Under the pieces are notes generated by a model, which did not search any database, was not told where the DNA came from, and saw only the letters and a program-made list of their open reading frames with translations. Below are positions 7,383-16,355 of a stretch of DNA of 58,278 bases, piece after piece. The position numbers were made by a program, and so were the translations under genes. Every line of letters starts with the position of its first letter. The first letter of the stretch is position 1. This DNA is from a virus: IMG/VR virus record IMGVR_UViG_3300032069_000867, positions 1 through 58,278 of that record; one strand, 5' to 3'.

Positions 7383-8314
7383 CGCCTCGCATGACCACCA
7401 CCTATTCCATGTGGAGCCTGTTTCGGAACTGCCGGAAGGCCTGCTACTGGCGCTATATCCGGGAACTTGCCCCGATCAGGCGTGACCCGCGCCTGGGCTT
7501 CGGCACGCTGATCCACGAGTGCCTGGAGCTATGGCACCGCGACCGCGACCTCGCAGCGGTGCTGGAGCACGTCGCCCAGAGGCTGCCGGCCCGAGTCCAG
7601 GATGATGAGCGGCAACGAGACTGGCAACTGGCCAGGGCCATGATGGCCGGCTACGCGAATCGCTACCCGGCCGAGGAGTTCGAGGTTCTCGCCCTTGAGC
7701 ACACCTTCGAAGGCGAGATCATCAACCCGGCCACCAGGGCGCGCTCTCGCAGCTTCGTGCTGGCTGGCAAGGTGGATGGCCTGGTGCGCATCGGGGACGA
7801 GCACTACGTGCTGGAGCACAAGACCGCCTCCAGCCTCGACGCCGATTACCTTGAGCGCCTGTGGACTGACTTCCAGATCACCCTCTACGCCTATTACCTG
7901 GAGCAGGCGCTCAGTGTCCGCATCAACGGCGTGCTCTACAACGTGTTGGTGAAGGCGCGGCTGAAGCAGCGCCGCACGGAGAGCGAGGCCGAGTTCGCGG
8001 AGCGCCTGGCGGCCAAGTATGCTCAGCCGGCCATGTTTCACCGGGAGATGCTCTACCTCTCCCGAGACCAGTTCACCGTGCTGCGCGCCGAGTTGTGGGA
8101 GCTGACCCAGGCCTTCCTCGACGCCAGGCGACGCAACACCTGGTACCAGAACACCGCCTTCTGCTTTCACCACTACCGGCCGTGTGCCTACTTCGCGCTC
8201 TGCCGCTCCGGCGGCAGCCCCAACGTGATTGACAACTTCTACCAGCGCGTTCCCCCGCACGAAGAGCTGCGGGAACAGCAGGGGCCTTCCATGAGCGAGG
8301 CTCCTGCATTTTGA
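7379..8314 (+). CDS. PD-(D/E)XK nuclease, Cas4/RecB-like
   Basis: Protein of 311 residues with the RecB-nuclease pattern: His in GTLIHECLELWH (about 45), Asp in AGKVDGLV (about 132) and E-x-K in VLEHKTA (about 146-148). Cysteines in RNCRKACYW near the N-terminus and three in CFHHYRPCAYFALC near the C-terminus fit the one-plus-three iron-sulfur arrangement of Cas4/AddB nucleases. It should degrade or resect DNA ends during phage recombination. It leads a cluster with an AAA ATPase and a DUF669 protein. Confidence 0.88.
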   Translation: MTPRMTTTYSMWSLFRNCRKACYWRYIRELAPIRRDPRLGFGTLIHECLELWHRDRDLAAVLEHVAQRLPARVQDDERQRDWQLARAMMAGYANRYPAEEFEVLALEHTFEGEIINPATRARSRSFVLAGKVDGLVRIGDEHYVLEHKTASSLDADYLERLWTDFQITLYAYYLEQALSVRINGVLYNVLVKARLKQRRTESEAEFAERLAAKYAQPAMFHREMLYLSRDQFTVLRAELWELTQAFLDARRRNTWYQNTAFCFHHYRPCAYFALCRSGGSPNVIDNFYQRVPPHEELREQQGPSMSEAPAF

Positions 8315-8330
8315 CGAGAGGAGAACCGAC

Positions 8331-9176
8331 ATGCTTCCAACTGAAAAAACGCCGCCCAAACAAGACCTTGCCGACCTGACCCTGTTGATTTACGGGTCGA
8401 GCAAGATCGGGAAGTCGACCTGGTGCTCGCAGGCCGAGGGAGCGGTCTTCCTGGCGACCGAAGCGGGCCTGAACAACCTGGAGGTTTTCCAGGTGCCGAT
8501 CACCAGGTGGGAAGAGTTTCTGCTGGCCTGCCGCGAGATCGCCGAGGGCAAGCACCCGTTCAGGACGGTGGTCATCGACACCGTGGACAACGCCTACCGG
8601 ATGTGCGCCGATTACATCTGCGCCAAGTTCAAGATCGACCACGAGAGCGACCTGGGATTTGGCAAGGGCTACGCCCTGATCAACAACGAGTTTCACCGCG
8701 TCATCACGAAGGTCTCGCTGCTGCCCTACGGTCTCTTCCTGGTCTCCCACTCCCAGGAGCGGGAGATCGAGACTCGCACCGGCAAGCACACCCGGATCGT
8801 CCCCACCCTTCCCGACAAGGTGCGCAAGGTCGTGCTGGGGATGGTGGACCTGATTCTCTACTGCGACCTTGAGATGACCGCAGGCCCCGATGGCAGCGTG
8901 GCGGGTCGGCGGGTGATGCGCACCAAGCCGCACGTCAACTACGAGGCCGGCGACCGCACGGGACGCTTGCCCGAAGTGATCGATCTGGACTTCGGCAAGT
9001 TCCTCGAGGCGTTCAACCGGGGCGCACCCGCTCAGGCTCAGGCACAACAGCCAGTCGGTCGAGCGCCGAGCGCAGAGCGGCCCGACAAAGCCCCTACTCC
9101 GTCCCAACCAGCCGCGGACAGCTCGCGGCCGAAAGCCCGCCCCGGCGGGCAAACAACCCACTCACAAGGAGAGTGA
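8331..9176 (+). CDS. AAA_24-type ATPase, Sak4-like recombination protein
   Basis: Protein of 281 residues with an early P-loop (LLIYGSSKIGKSTW) and a Walker B-like strand (FRTVVIDTVDNAY). A second core strand reads LFLVSHSQ. This is the pattern of phage AAA_24 proteins, which include RecA-like annealing proteins of the Sak4 group. The last ~50 residues (AQAQAQQPVGRAPSAERP) are low complexity and probably disordered. It is followed three bases later by a DUF669 protein, a common partner. Single-strand DNA pairing in phage recombination is the likely role. Confidence 0.82.
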   Translation: MLPTEKTPPKQDLADLTLLIYGSSKIGKSTWCSQAEGAVFLATEAGLNNLEVFQVPITRWEEFLLACREIAEGKHPFRTVVIDTVDNAYRMCADYICAKFKIDHESDLGFGKGYALINNEFHRVITKVSLLPYGLFLVSHSQEREIETRTGKHTRIVPTLPDKVRKVVLGMVDLILYCDLEMTAGPDGSVAGRRVMRTKPHVNYEAGDRTGRLPEVIDLDFGKFLEAFNRGAPAQAQAQQPVGRAPSAERPDKAPTPSQPAADSSRPKARPGGQTTHSQGE

Positions 9177-9179
9177 AAG

Positions 9180-9665
9180 ATGAGCACCCATGAACCCGGC
9201 ACCGCAACCCATGACCCCGACATCGACCTGGCGCAGTTCGACGACGACTTCGCCGAGGCGCCGATCGAGGAGCGCGACTTCGAGCCGGTGCCCGATGGCA
9301 AGTACCAGGTCGTCGTCGAGAAGGTCGAACTCACCCGCGCCCAGAGCTCGGGCAACCCCATGCTCAAATGGACGCTACGGGTGCTCGGTCCCCAGCACAA
9401 GGGCCGGCTGCTCTGGCGCAACAGCGTGATGGCCAGCCGCGAGAACCTCAAGTGGTTGAAGACCGACCTGCACACCTGCGGGCTGGACCTCCCGCGCCTC
9501 TCCGAACTGCCGGCCAACCTGGAGAGGCTGTTGGACGTCCGCCTCGAGATCACCAAGCGCACGAAGGATGAGAGCGAGAACGTCTACTTCAACCGGCGCA
9601 TCGTGACCGAGGACGAGGGCCAGGGATACGACGCAACCGCTCAGGACGCTCTGAACCCATTCTGA
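9180..9665 (+). CDS. DUF669 family protein
   Basis: Protein of 161 residues matching DUF669: an acidic N-terminus (DIDLAQFDDDFAEAPIEERDFEP), then VPDGKYQVVVEKVELT, GNPMLKWTLRVLG and LEITKRTKDESENVYFNRRIV. DUF669 proteins sit beside phage AAA ATPases and recombination proteins and are thought to bind single-stranded DNA. Good ribosome site (AAGGAGAG). The context between the AAA_24 ATPase and the ERCC4 nuclease fits a single-strand binding or loading role. Confidence 0.85.
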   Translation: MSTHEPGTATHDPDIDLAQFDDDFAEAPIEERDFEPVPDGKYQVVVEKVELTRAQSSGNPMLKWTLRVLGPQHKGRLLWRNSVMASRENLKWLKTDLHTCGLDLPRLSELPANLERLLDVRLEITKRTKDESENVYFNRRIVTEDEGQGYDATAQDALNPF

Positions 9666-9666
9666 C

Positions 9667-10113
9667 ATGCCAGCCGTGATAGTGGTGGACACCCGTGAGA
9701 TCGAGCCTTACTCCTTCGACCCCGAGCGCGTGGCGGTGGTGCGCCGCGCGCTCCCCGCCGGAGACTACTCCCTCGAAGGGCTTGAGGATCGAGTCGCGGT
9801 GGAGCGCAAGACGCTGGATGATCTCGTTACCACCGTGATCCGAAGCAGAGACCGATTCCGCCGCGAGTTGCTCCGGCTGAGGAAGTGCGAGGCGGCCTGC
9901 ATCGTGGTCGAAGCCGACTTTGCCGACCTCCTCGCGGGTCGCTACCGCGCCGGCGTTCATCCGAACGCAGTGCTCGGGGCGGTGGTCTCCATCGTGATCG
10001 ATCACGGCGTTCCGGTGTTTTTCTGTTCAGAGCGGCAAGTCGCCCGTCTGTTCACCGAGTGCTACCTGCTGCGATTCTACCGAAAGGTTCAGGCTGCATG
10101 CGAAGTGCCTTGA
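9667..10113 (+). CDS. ERCC4-domain nuclease
   Basis: Protein of 148 residues that is essentially a single ERCC4 nuclease domain: VVDTREIEPY near the N-terminus and the signature ERKTLDDLVTTV near residue 48 (ERK-x3-D class). These enzymes cut branched or flap structures. A helix-hairpin-helix partner domain is missing, so it may act with another protein; the RecD2-like helicase, which starts within its 3' end, carries such a motif. The start is one base after the DUF669 stop. Confidence 0.88.
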   Translation: MPAVIVVDTREIEPYSFDPERVAVVRRALPAGDYSLEGLEDRVAVERKTLDDLVTTVIRSRDRFRRELLRLRKCEAACIVVEADFADLLAGRYRAGVHPNAVLGAVVSIVIDHGVPVFFCSERQVARLFTECYLLRFYRKVQAACEVP

Positions 10114-12299
10114 GAGAACCAGTGGCCACGGTGCGGGGCCGCGTTGAGGAAGTCTTCTATTCGAGCCCGCGCTTCTCTGCCGGACGACTTCGCACCGCGG
10201 AGGGGAGGACCATCTCCTTTGCCGGGCCAGTCATGATCCGCGAGCACGAGCCGGTCATCCTGCACGGTGCTTGGGAAGAGCATCCAAAATACGGGCGCCA
10301 ACTCAAGGTCGAGTCGTTGGAATACGACACTCGCCTTGATGCTGAGGGGCTGGCCAACTACCTCGCCAACCATCCTGACATCAAGGGCATCGGCCCGGTC
10401 AAGGCCCGCCAGATCGCGGAGCGCTTCGGCAAGGACTTCGACCGGGTGCTCTCCGAGGAGCCGGAAGCCATCGCCGAGGCGGTTCATCTGCCGCTGGAGT
10501 CGGTGCACGCCTTGCGCGGGGAATGGCTCCGCACCAAGGCTGTCAACGGTGCGCTCACGTGGCTGGCGGCGTTCGGCCTCACTCACCACCAGGTGAAGAC
10601 GCTGGTCGAGCGGTTCGGCAACAACGTCGTCGCCCTGCTCCAGACCGACCCCTATCTGATCGCCCGCGAGGTCCCGGGCTTCGCCTTCAAGCGGGTGGAC
10701 AAGATCGCCCGCAAGATGGGTTCAGCGAAGGATCATCCCTCCCGGATTCGCGCCGGCGTCCTGCACTGCGTGCAAGAGCGCGTCGAGCAAGGGGACTGCT
10801 GGGTCGAGTACGAGGAGCTGATTGACCAGTCGAACGCGCTGCTGGTGATGGACACCCTCGACAGCCGCGCCCGGATCGAGAAGGCGCTGGATGCCCTGAT
10901 CGAAGAGAAGCAGCTCTCGTGCGCTTCCTATGGCGGGCGGTTCCTGGTGGCCAGGCCTGACCTGCGAGCGATGGAGGAGCAACTCGGGGAACTGTTTCGG
11001 CGCGGGGACGAGGCGAACTGCCACCTGACGGACGAAGACGACCTGGAAGGTCTGTTGGACGAGAATGCGCCCGACCTCAACGCTGGCCAGCGCCAGGCCG
11101 TGCTGACTGCACTGCGGCATCAGATCACCGTCATCTGCGGCGGCGCGGGCAGCGGTAAGACCTACACCATCGCGGCGATAACCCGCCTCTGCCGCAAGTG
11201 CGACCTTCGAGTCGTGCTTTGTGCGCCCACCGGCAAGGCGGCGAAACGGCTCGAGCAGGTGGTGGGCCAGGAGGCGTTCACCATCCACCGCTTGCTCGGC
11301 TATGACGGCCGCGAATTCAGGCGAACGGCGGAAGACCCTATCGCGGCCGACGTGGTGATCATTGACGAGGTCTCGATGGTTGACGTGCCCCTCGGCTGGC
11401 ACCTCTTTCAGGCGGTAGACCTTGAGCGAACCGCCGTCGTGCTGGTGGGCGACCACAATCAACTCCCGCCCGTTGGGCCGGGCAACATCCTGCGCGACCT
11501 AATCGACACGCGAGCGGTGCCGACGGTCATCCTGGATGAGATCGTGCGCCAGGCGGGCGCGCTCAAAGAGAACTCCATCGCCATCCTGCATGGCGAGGTG
11601 CGCAAGACTGCCCCCGACGACGAAGGTAAGCGCCGCCCCTGGTACCTGGTGGATCAGTTCACCGATGTCTGGGACGTGCAACGCTTCCTGCTCGACCTCT
11701 TTGAATCAGTGCTCGTTGGGCGACTGGGTCTCGACCTGGTGGAGGATGTGCAGGTGCTTACGCCGACGCGCAAGGGGCCTCTGGGCGTCGAGGAGCTCAA
11801 CGTCGAGTTGCAGCGCCTGGTTCAGAAGAAGCTGTGGGCAGTGGATGTCTCTGCTCCCAGACCCGGACGCCGCCCGCGTTTCCTGCTGCACGACAAGGTG
11901 ATCCAGACTCGGAACAACTACGACCTCGGCGTCATGAACGGGGCGGTCGGTCGGGTGACAGTAGTCGAAAGCGACGGGGCGATGGAAGTCTCCTTCAATG
12001 GTCAGGCTGTGACCGTCACCCCTGAGTCCGGCCACCTCTCTGACCTGTCGCTCGCCTACGCTTTGACCATCCACAAGGCCCAGGGCTCCGAGTTTCCCTG
12101 CGCCATCGTGCTCGTGCACAAGTCTCACTCGTTCATGCACCATCGGAACTTGTTCTACACCGGTGTGACCCGCGCCCAGGAGGTCGCCATCGTCATCGGC
12201 GACCGCTGGGGGTTACGCAACTGCGCCCAGCGGCGACACCTCGAACAGCGCAAGACTTTCCTCTCACTTCTCGGCCAGCGTGACAGGAGTAGGCGATGA
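10098..12299 (+). CDS. RecD2-like superfamily 1 DNA helicase
   Basis: Protein of 733 residues. An N-terminal OB-like part is followed by a helix-hairpin-helix motif (IKGIGPVKARQIAERFG), typical of RecD2. The helicase core has Walker A (GGAGSGKTYT, near 350), a downstream APTGKAAKRL motif, Walker B (VVIIDEVSMVD, near 420), GDHNQLPPVGPG and the late motif LAYALTIHKAQGSEFP. It should unwind DNA 5' to 3' during replication or recombination. The ATG at 10098 overlaps the ERCC4 gene by 16 bases; the longer upstream reading frame is the shadow of that gene. Its stop overlaps the next start (ATGA). Confidence 0.92.
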   Translation: MRSALREPVATVRGRVEEVFYSSPRFSAGRLRTAEGRTISFAGPVMIREHEPVILHGAWEEHPKYGRQLKVESLEYDTRLDAEGLANYLANHPDIKGIGPVKARQIAERFGKDFDRVLSEEPEAIAEAVHLPLESVHALRGEWLRTKAVNGALTWLAAFGLTHHQVKTLVERFGNNVVALLQTDPYLIAREVPGFAFKRVDKIARKMGSAKDHPSRIRAGVLHCVQERVEQGDCWVEYEELIDQSNALLVMDTLDSRARIEKALDALIEEKQLSCASYGGRFLVARPDLRAMEEQLGELFRRGDEANCHLTDEDDLEGLLDENAPDLNAGQRQAVLTALRHQITVICGGAGSGKTYTIAAITRLCRKCDLRVVLCAPTGKAAKRLEQVVGQEAFTIHRLLGYDGREFRRTAEDPIAADVVIIDEVSMVDVPLGWHLFQAVDLERTAVVLVGDHNQLPPVGPGNILRDLIDTRAVPTVILDEIVRQAGALKENSIAILHGEVRKTAPDDEGKRRPWYLVDQFTDVWDVQRFLLDLFESVLVGRLGLDLVEDVQVLTPTRKGPLGVEELNVELQRLVQKKLWAVDVSAPRPGRRPRFLLHDKVIQTRNNYDLGVMNGAVGRVTVVESDGAMEVSFNGQAVTVTPESGHLSDLSLAYALTIHKAQGSEFPCAIVLVHKSHSFMHHRNLFYTGVTRAQEVAIVIGDRWGLRNCAQRRHLEQRKTFLSLLGQRDRSRR

Positions 12300-15200
12300 G
12301 CGAGAGCAGGGCTGTGCCCCCTTCGGAAAAGGCCGTTGGACTGCTGCGCCGCTACTTCTTGTGTCGCACTGACACAGTCGCCTTTCTTGCTCCTTGGGAA
12401 CGGCCTTCTCCAGCCAGGGCAGATGGTCAGCTCGACGAGCTGCTGCTTGCCCACCTCAAAGGCAGTAAGGCACCGAAGGTCACCGTCCACTATCGCAACT
12501 CCCGTGGGGAAGGTGTGGTCAAGGGCAACTTCCGCATCGGGGCCTACGCTCCCGCGCCCGATGGCACGACCCGATGGCTGTGCCTCGACTTCGATGGCGG
12601 CGACCACGCGGAGGCGCTCGCTGACCCCACTGCCACCGCACTGGCCGTCTATCGGATCTTCGAGTCAGTAGGCACGCGCCCTTACCTGGAACGGTCTGGC
12701 GGCGGACATGGCTGGCACCTGTGGTGCTTTTTCGAGCCGCCCGTCTCTGCGCGCAAGGCGCGGGCGATGGCGAAGGTGCTGCTGCCCGAAGAGGTAACCC
12801 TCGCCAACGGAGAGCGGGCGCTGCCGCAGACCGGTCGAGGAATCGAGGTCTTCCCGAAGCAGCCGAAGATCGAGCGCAATGGCTTCGGGAACTTGGTCTG
12901 GCTTCCCTGGTGGTCGGAAGCAGACGGAGCCGCGAACCAGTTTCACCGGCCCGACGAGAAGGGCGAGCTGGTTCCGTTCGTACCGGAAGAGTTCGAAACC
13001 GCCGACGAGTCGCGGGTTGACGCGGTCATCGCTCAGGCGAACACATCGGGCAAGTATCAACCACGGGCAAGCCCACAGTCCGCGAAGGCACAGGAAGCGA
13101 CTGACGAGGCATGGCGCGAGTGGCGAGAGAAAGCGCTCGCCGCCTTGTCGCTCGAAGCAATCTACGGGCAATGGCTGACCGGCAAGACATGCGCTGACGG
13201 CTGGCTGCAATGCCGAGATCCATGGTCGCCGACGGGAGATCGTGATCCTTCTGCTGGTGTGGCAGATGGATCAGGGCAAGCCGAGCGCGGCGAGTTTCAT
13301 TCCTTCATCTCCGGCAAATCATTGTCGGTGTTTGACTTCTTGGTGGAGCGGGGTGAGGTAGCCGACTTCCGCGCCGCCTGCGCGCGTGTCGCCCAAATGT
13401 CGGACGTGCCCTTACCAGCCACGGCGCGAGACTCCCCCAGGCACGTGAGTCCGCACGGCCGCCCGACGATCCAGGTCAACAACCGTCAACTGCGCGATGT
13501 TGTTGCTGACGTCTGGCGCGCAGTACATGCTGCCAATCGCCCACCCACGCTCTTCGTGCGTTCCGGCGCGCTCGTCCGACTTCAGCACGCAGACGACGGC
13601 TGCCGCATCGAGGCGACCGATGAGGCCGCCATCTACGGGTTCCTGGCCCGCTCTGCCGATTGGGTGAAGGTAACTGACACCGGAGTGACCAGCGTCAGCC
13701 CGGTGCGCGACGTCGCGCGGGACATGCTTGCCTACCCCGATGAGCAGGTTCCCCAGTTGGAAGCCGTGGTGTGTGCGCCGGTCTTTGACCGCCAGGGCAA
13801 ACTGATCAGTGAGCCTGGATACCATCCGGCGGCACGGCTCTGGTATCACCGCCTTTCCGGTTTCTCGATAGAGGCAGTGCACGAGCGGCCTACGCCGGAG
13901 CAGGCTGGCGCAGCCAGGGATCTGCTGCTCGATGATCTGCTCGTGGACTTCCCTTTTGCCTCCGAGGCAGATCGCGCCCATGCCGTGGCCGCGCTTTTTC
14001 TTCCCTTCGTCCGACGCATTGTGGACGGGTGCACTCCCATCCACCTGATCGAGGCGCACACCCCTGGCTCCGGGAAGGGGCTGCTCGCAGACGTGGTGGC
14101 CCTGATCGCCCTGGGACGGTGCTGCGAGCCAACCACGGTCACGCCTGACGAGGAGGAGGCGCGCAAGAAGATCACCTCCCTGCTTGCCCGGGCGCAGCCA
14201 GTCATCCTGCTTGACAACATTCGCACCGGCATCGAGTCGGCACAGCTCGCCGCAGCACTCACGGCCGAGGTCTGGTCGGACCGCATTCTCGGGCAGACCC
14301 GGATGATCGACCTGCCCAACCGCGCCACCTGGTTGGTCACCGCGAACAACCCGCGACTCTCGTTGGAGATCGCCCGGCGCTGCGCCCGCATTCGCCTCGA
14401 CCCCAGAACCGACCGGCCCTGGCAGCGGACTGCCTTCAAGCATGCGCCGTTGAGGGAATGGATCAGGGCAAACCGGGCGCGGCTGGTGCACGCTCTCCTG
14501 GTGCTGGTGCAGGCGTGGAACGCCGCCGGAAAGCCCCAGGGACAGAGGGTGCTCGGTTCTTTCGAGGGCTGGTCTCGCGTGGTCGGCGGCATCCTGGGCA
14601 ACGCCGGCATTGACCACTTCCTGGGAAACACCGAGGAACTCTACGAGACCGCCGACGCCGAGGGGAACGAGTGGCGCGAGTTCGTGGCTGCCTGGTGGGA
14701 TGCGTATCACGACAACTGGGTGTCGGCGAAAGATCTGCTCAAACTCGCCCTCGAGCGTGACCTTCTCGGCGGGACGATCGGTGACAAATCGGCGCGCTCA
14801 CAGCAGACTCGCCTGGGCAGAGCGCTCGCGACTGTGCGTGACCGACAGTTCGGAGAGTGGCGCATCGTTATCCGTCGAGACGCGCACTCCAAGAGCGCCG
14901 GGTACCGGCTGCTCCTGGCCGAAACCCGCGGGACGTCTTGCGGGACCTGCGGGACTTCCTGCGGGACGTCAGACCCCCACGTCCCGCAGCAAGAAGCCAG
15001 TCCTGGTGCGGAGTCTTTGCCCTTCGCGGAACATTGCGGGACATCTGGCCTACCCTCCCCTCACGCGCGCGAGGACTTATATGATGGTGATAACGCCTCC
15101 CCTCGCGCGGGGCGAACCCCCGAAGAAGTCCCGCAACGTCCCGCAAATGCGTCAGAGGGGCTTCCAGGGCCGTCAGAAACGAAATTCGACGCGGGACATG

Positions 15201-15307
15201 ACCAGGACACGTCCCGCAAGACGTCCCGCACACGTCCCGCGGCTAGCCTTGACGAACCCATCGATCTGGCCCAGATACCAGATTGCGAGGAGGACGATCT
15301 GCAATGA
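12296..15307 (+). CDS. primase-helicase fusion, TOTE/AEP-type
   Basis: Replication protein of 1003 residues. The N-terminal third resembles archaeo-eukaryotic primases of TOTE type, with LCLDFDGG near 96-103 as the likely metal site and SGGGHGWHLW and GRGIEVFPKQ after it. A middle segment (DGWLQCRDPW, FHSFISGKSLSVFDFLVERG) recalls a CHC2-like primase zinc module. The C-terminal part is a P-loop ATPase (TPGSGKG near 588; PVILLDNI near 635; WLVTANNPRLSLEIARRC). Residues about 795-880 form a small domain (FVAAWWDAYHDNWVS...LGRALATVRD) duplicated in the next gene. The last ~120 codons run through a cluster of inverted and direct DNA repeats and encode low-complexity sequence. Confidence 0.88.
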   Translation: MSESRAVPPSEKAVGLLRRYFLCRTDTVAFLAPWERPSPARADGQLDELLLAHLKGSKAPKVTVHYRNSRGEGVVKGNFRIGAYAPAPDGTTRWLCLDFDGGDHAEALADPTATALAVYRIFESVGTRPYLERSGGGHGWHLWCFFEPPVSARKARAMAKVLLPEEVTLANGERALPQTGRGIEVFPKQPKIERNGFGNLVWLPWWSEADGAANQFHRPDEKGELVPFVPEEFETADESRVDAVIAQANTSGKYQPRASPQSAKAQEATDEAWREWREKALAALSLEAIYGQWLTGKTCADGWLQCRDPWSPTGDRDPSAGVADGSGQAERGEFHSFISGKSLSVFDFLVERGEVADFRAACARVAQMSDVPLPATARDSPRHVSPHGRPTIQVNNRQLRDVVADVWRAVHAANRPPTLFVRSGALVRLQHADDGCRIEATDEAAIYGFLARSADWVKVTDTGVTSVSPVRDVARDMLAYPDEQVPQLEAVVCAPVFDRQGKLISEPGYHPAARLWYHRLSGFSIEAVHERPTPEQAGAARDLLLDDLLVDFPFASEADRAHAVAALFLPFVRRIVDGCTPIHLIEAHTPGSGKGLLADVVALIALGRCCEPTTVTPDEEEARKKITSLLARAQPVILLDNIRTGIESAQLAAALTAEVWSDRILGQTRMIDLPNRATWLVTANNPRLSLEIARRCARIRLDPRTDRPWQRTAFKHAPLREWIRANRARLVHALLVLVQAWNAAGKPQGQRVLGSFEGWSRVVGGILGNAGIDHFLGNTEELYETADAEGNEWREFVAAWWDAYHDNWVSAKDLLKLALERDLLGGTIGDKSARSQQTRLGRALATVRDRQFGEWRIVIRRDAHSKSAGYRLLLAETRGTSCGTCGTSCGTSDPHVPQQEASPGAESLPFAEHCGTSGLPSPHAREDLYDGDNASPRAGRTPEEVPQRPANASEGLPGPSETKFDAGHDQDTSRKTSRTRPAASLDEPIDLAQIPDCEEDDLQ
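14928..15240 (+). repeat. GCGGGAC iteron cluster, candidate replication origin
   Basis: The 7-mer GCGGGAC occurs 12 times in 313 bases. Six copies are on + (starts 14928, 14940, 14949, 14961, 15036, 15191) and six are inverted (GTCCCGC at 14981, 15128, 15138, 15211, 15223, 15234). The extended consensus is about (C/T)TGCGGGAC(G/A)T. Some copies lie 9-12 bases apart, close to one helical turn. A more AT-rich stretch (GACTTATATGATGGTGATAA, 15074-15093) lies in the middle. The cluster is inside the 3' end of the primase gene, as the lambda origin lies inside gene O. Use of both strands argues against selection on the protein. Confidence 0.75.
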
Positions 15308-15624
15308 CGGATTTCTGCAGCCCCTGCACACTCAGTCCCACGCCAGAGTTCGAGTTGTCCGATTTCCTGTCTTCATGGTGGGAACGCTTTCAGGACAGGT
15401 GGGTGACGGCTGATGAACTCGCGGCCCTGGCGATGATAGAGGGCAGCGTGCTGGGGCAAGTCGGCCATCCTGGTTTTCGGGCTCGCCGAAGAACGCTGGG
15501 CCGCATCCTCTATGGGGCGCGCGATGCCCGCGTCCAGGGCTGGCACCTCCGTTGGCATGGTGGCAGCCAAGGCAGACCGCAGAGGTTTCGCCTTGAGCCA
15601 ATCGAGGAGGAATGCTCGACGTGA
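15304..15624 (+). CDS. stand-alone copy of the primase C-terminal domain
   Basis: Protein of 106 residues starting MTDFCSPCTL, with the start overlapping the primase stop (ATGA). Residues 22-100 align with residues ~795-880 of the primase-helicase: WWERFQDRWVTADELAALA against WWDAYHDNWVSAKDLLKLA, then LGRILYGARD against LGRALATVRD, and a final YRL/FRL strand. The layout suggests a winged helix. The gene probably arose by duplication of that domain and lies just after the iteron cluster, so origin binding is an attractive guess. Confidence 0.75.
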   Translation: MTDFCSPCTLSPTPEFELSDFLSSWWERFQDRWVTADELAALAMIEGSVLGQVGHPGFRARRRTLGRILYGARDARVQGWHLRWHGGSQGRPQRFRLEPIEEECST

Positions 15625-16355
15625 CCGCCGAGGCCAGGATTCGAGATGAGGCGCAGCTCTATGTCGCCACCAACCTGGAGACCTGGGAGGCGAGGCCGCC
15701 CGTCCGGCCCGACCAGGACGCGATCTGCGAACCGTGCGGGTTCCGGCGGCTCGACCCTGAGTACTATGCCTGGCTGCGGTCCAGGATGGCGCTGGCGCAG
15801 AAGCGCTACGAGAGGGGCCGGCTTCCCTCCAGGCAGTACGAAGACTTGCGCGACCGGTTCAATGCGGTTCACTTCTGGGCGGTCGAGCGGTTCGGCGAGC
15901 AGGTTCTTCTGGAGGCGATGAGGTCGCTCGACCCGACGCGCTACGCGCCTCCGATGGTGCAGGAGCCGGGGGAGCCATCACCTCCACCGTCTCACAGCTA
16001 CCCGGCGGATGGTGACTGGCGCTTCACAGAACCTATCTCAGCCGAGGCAGTCGCCAAGGTTGACGCCGTCCGCGAGCAGGCCTTGGCGGCCGGCTGGTCG
16101 GAGGCGCAACTCTACCAGAACCGCGGGCGCTGCAGTTTCCCCTGCGGCCAAGACTACGGACTGGTCTGCTTCCTGCACGGCGATGATCGGGTAGGCGAGA
16201 TCACCAGCCAGTTCATCGAGATCATTAGCCCACGTGGCAGCCACCTGCGGTTCCACAACCACAAAGTCGAACAGCCGTGGCTCCGTCGGGTGAGCCAGAG
16301 CGAAGGCCTGCAGGGCGATCCCGACGCTTTCGCGCGCTTTCCCGTAGGTAGTTAG
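15612..16355 (+). CDS. unrecognised 247-residue protein
   Basis: The ATG at 15612 overlaps the previous stop by 13 bases and is preceded by GAGGAGG. The protein has a short zinc-like pair (CEPCGFRRLDPEYYAWLRSRM), a helical central part, a proline-rich linker (EPGEPSPPPSHSYP) and a C-terminal alpha/beta part with CSFPCGQDYGLVCFLHGDDRVGEI. No family was recognised. It closes the primase transcript before a 309-base gap. Confidence 0.65.
   Translation: MLDVTAEARIRDEAQLYVATNLETWEARPPVRPDQDAICEPCGFRRLDPEYYAWLRSRMALAQKRYERGRLPSRQYEDLRDRFNAVHFWAVERFGEQVLLEAMRSLDPTRYAPPMVQEPGEPSPPPSHSYPADGDWRFTEPISAEAVAKVDAVREQALAAGWSEAQLYQNRGRCSFPCGQDYGLVCFLHGDDRVGEITSQFIEIISPRGSHLRFHNHKVEQPWLRRVSQSEGLQGDPDAFARFPVGS

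Noticed and set aside
14928-15240. CRISPR array
   Set aside because: The 7-mers are too short, irregularly spaced and in both orientations; no unique spacers.
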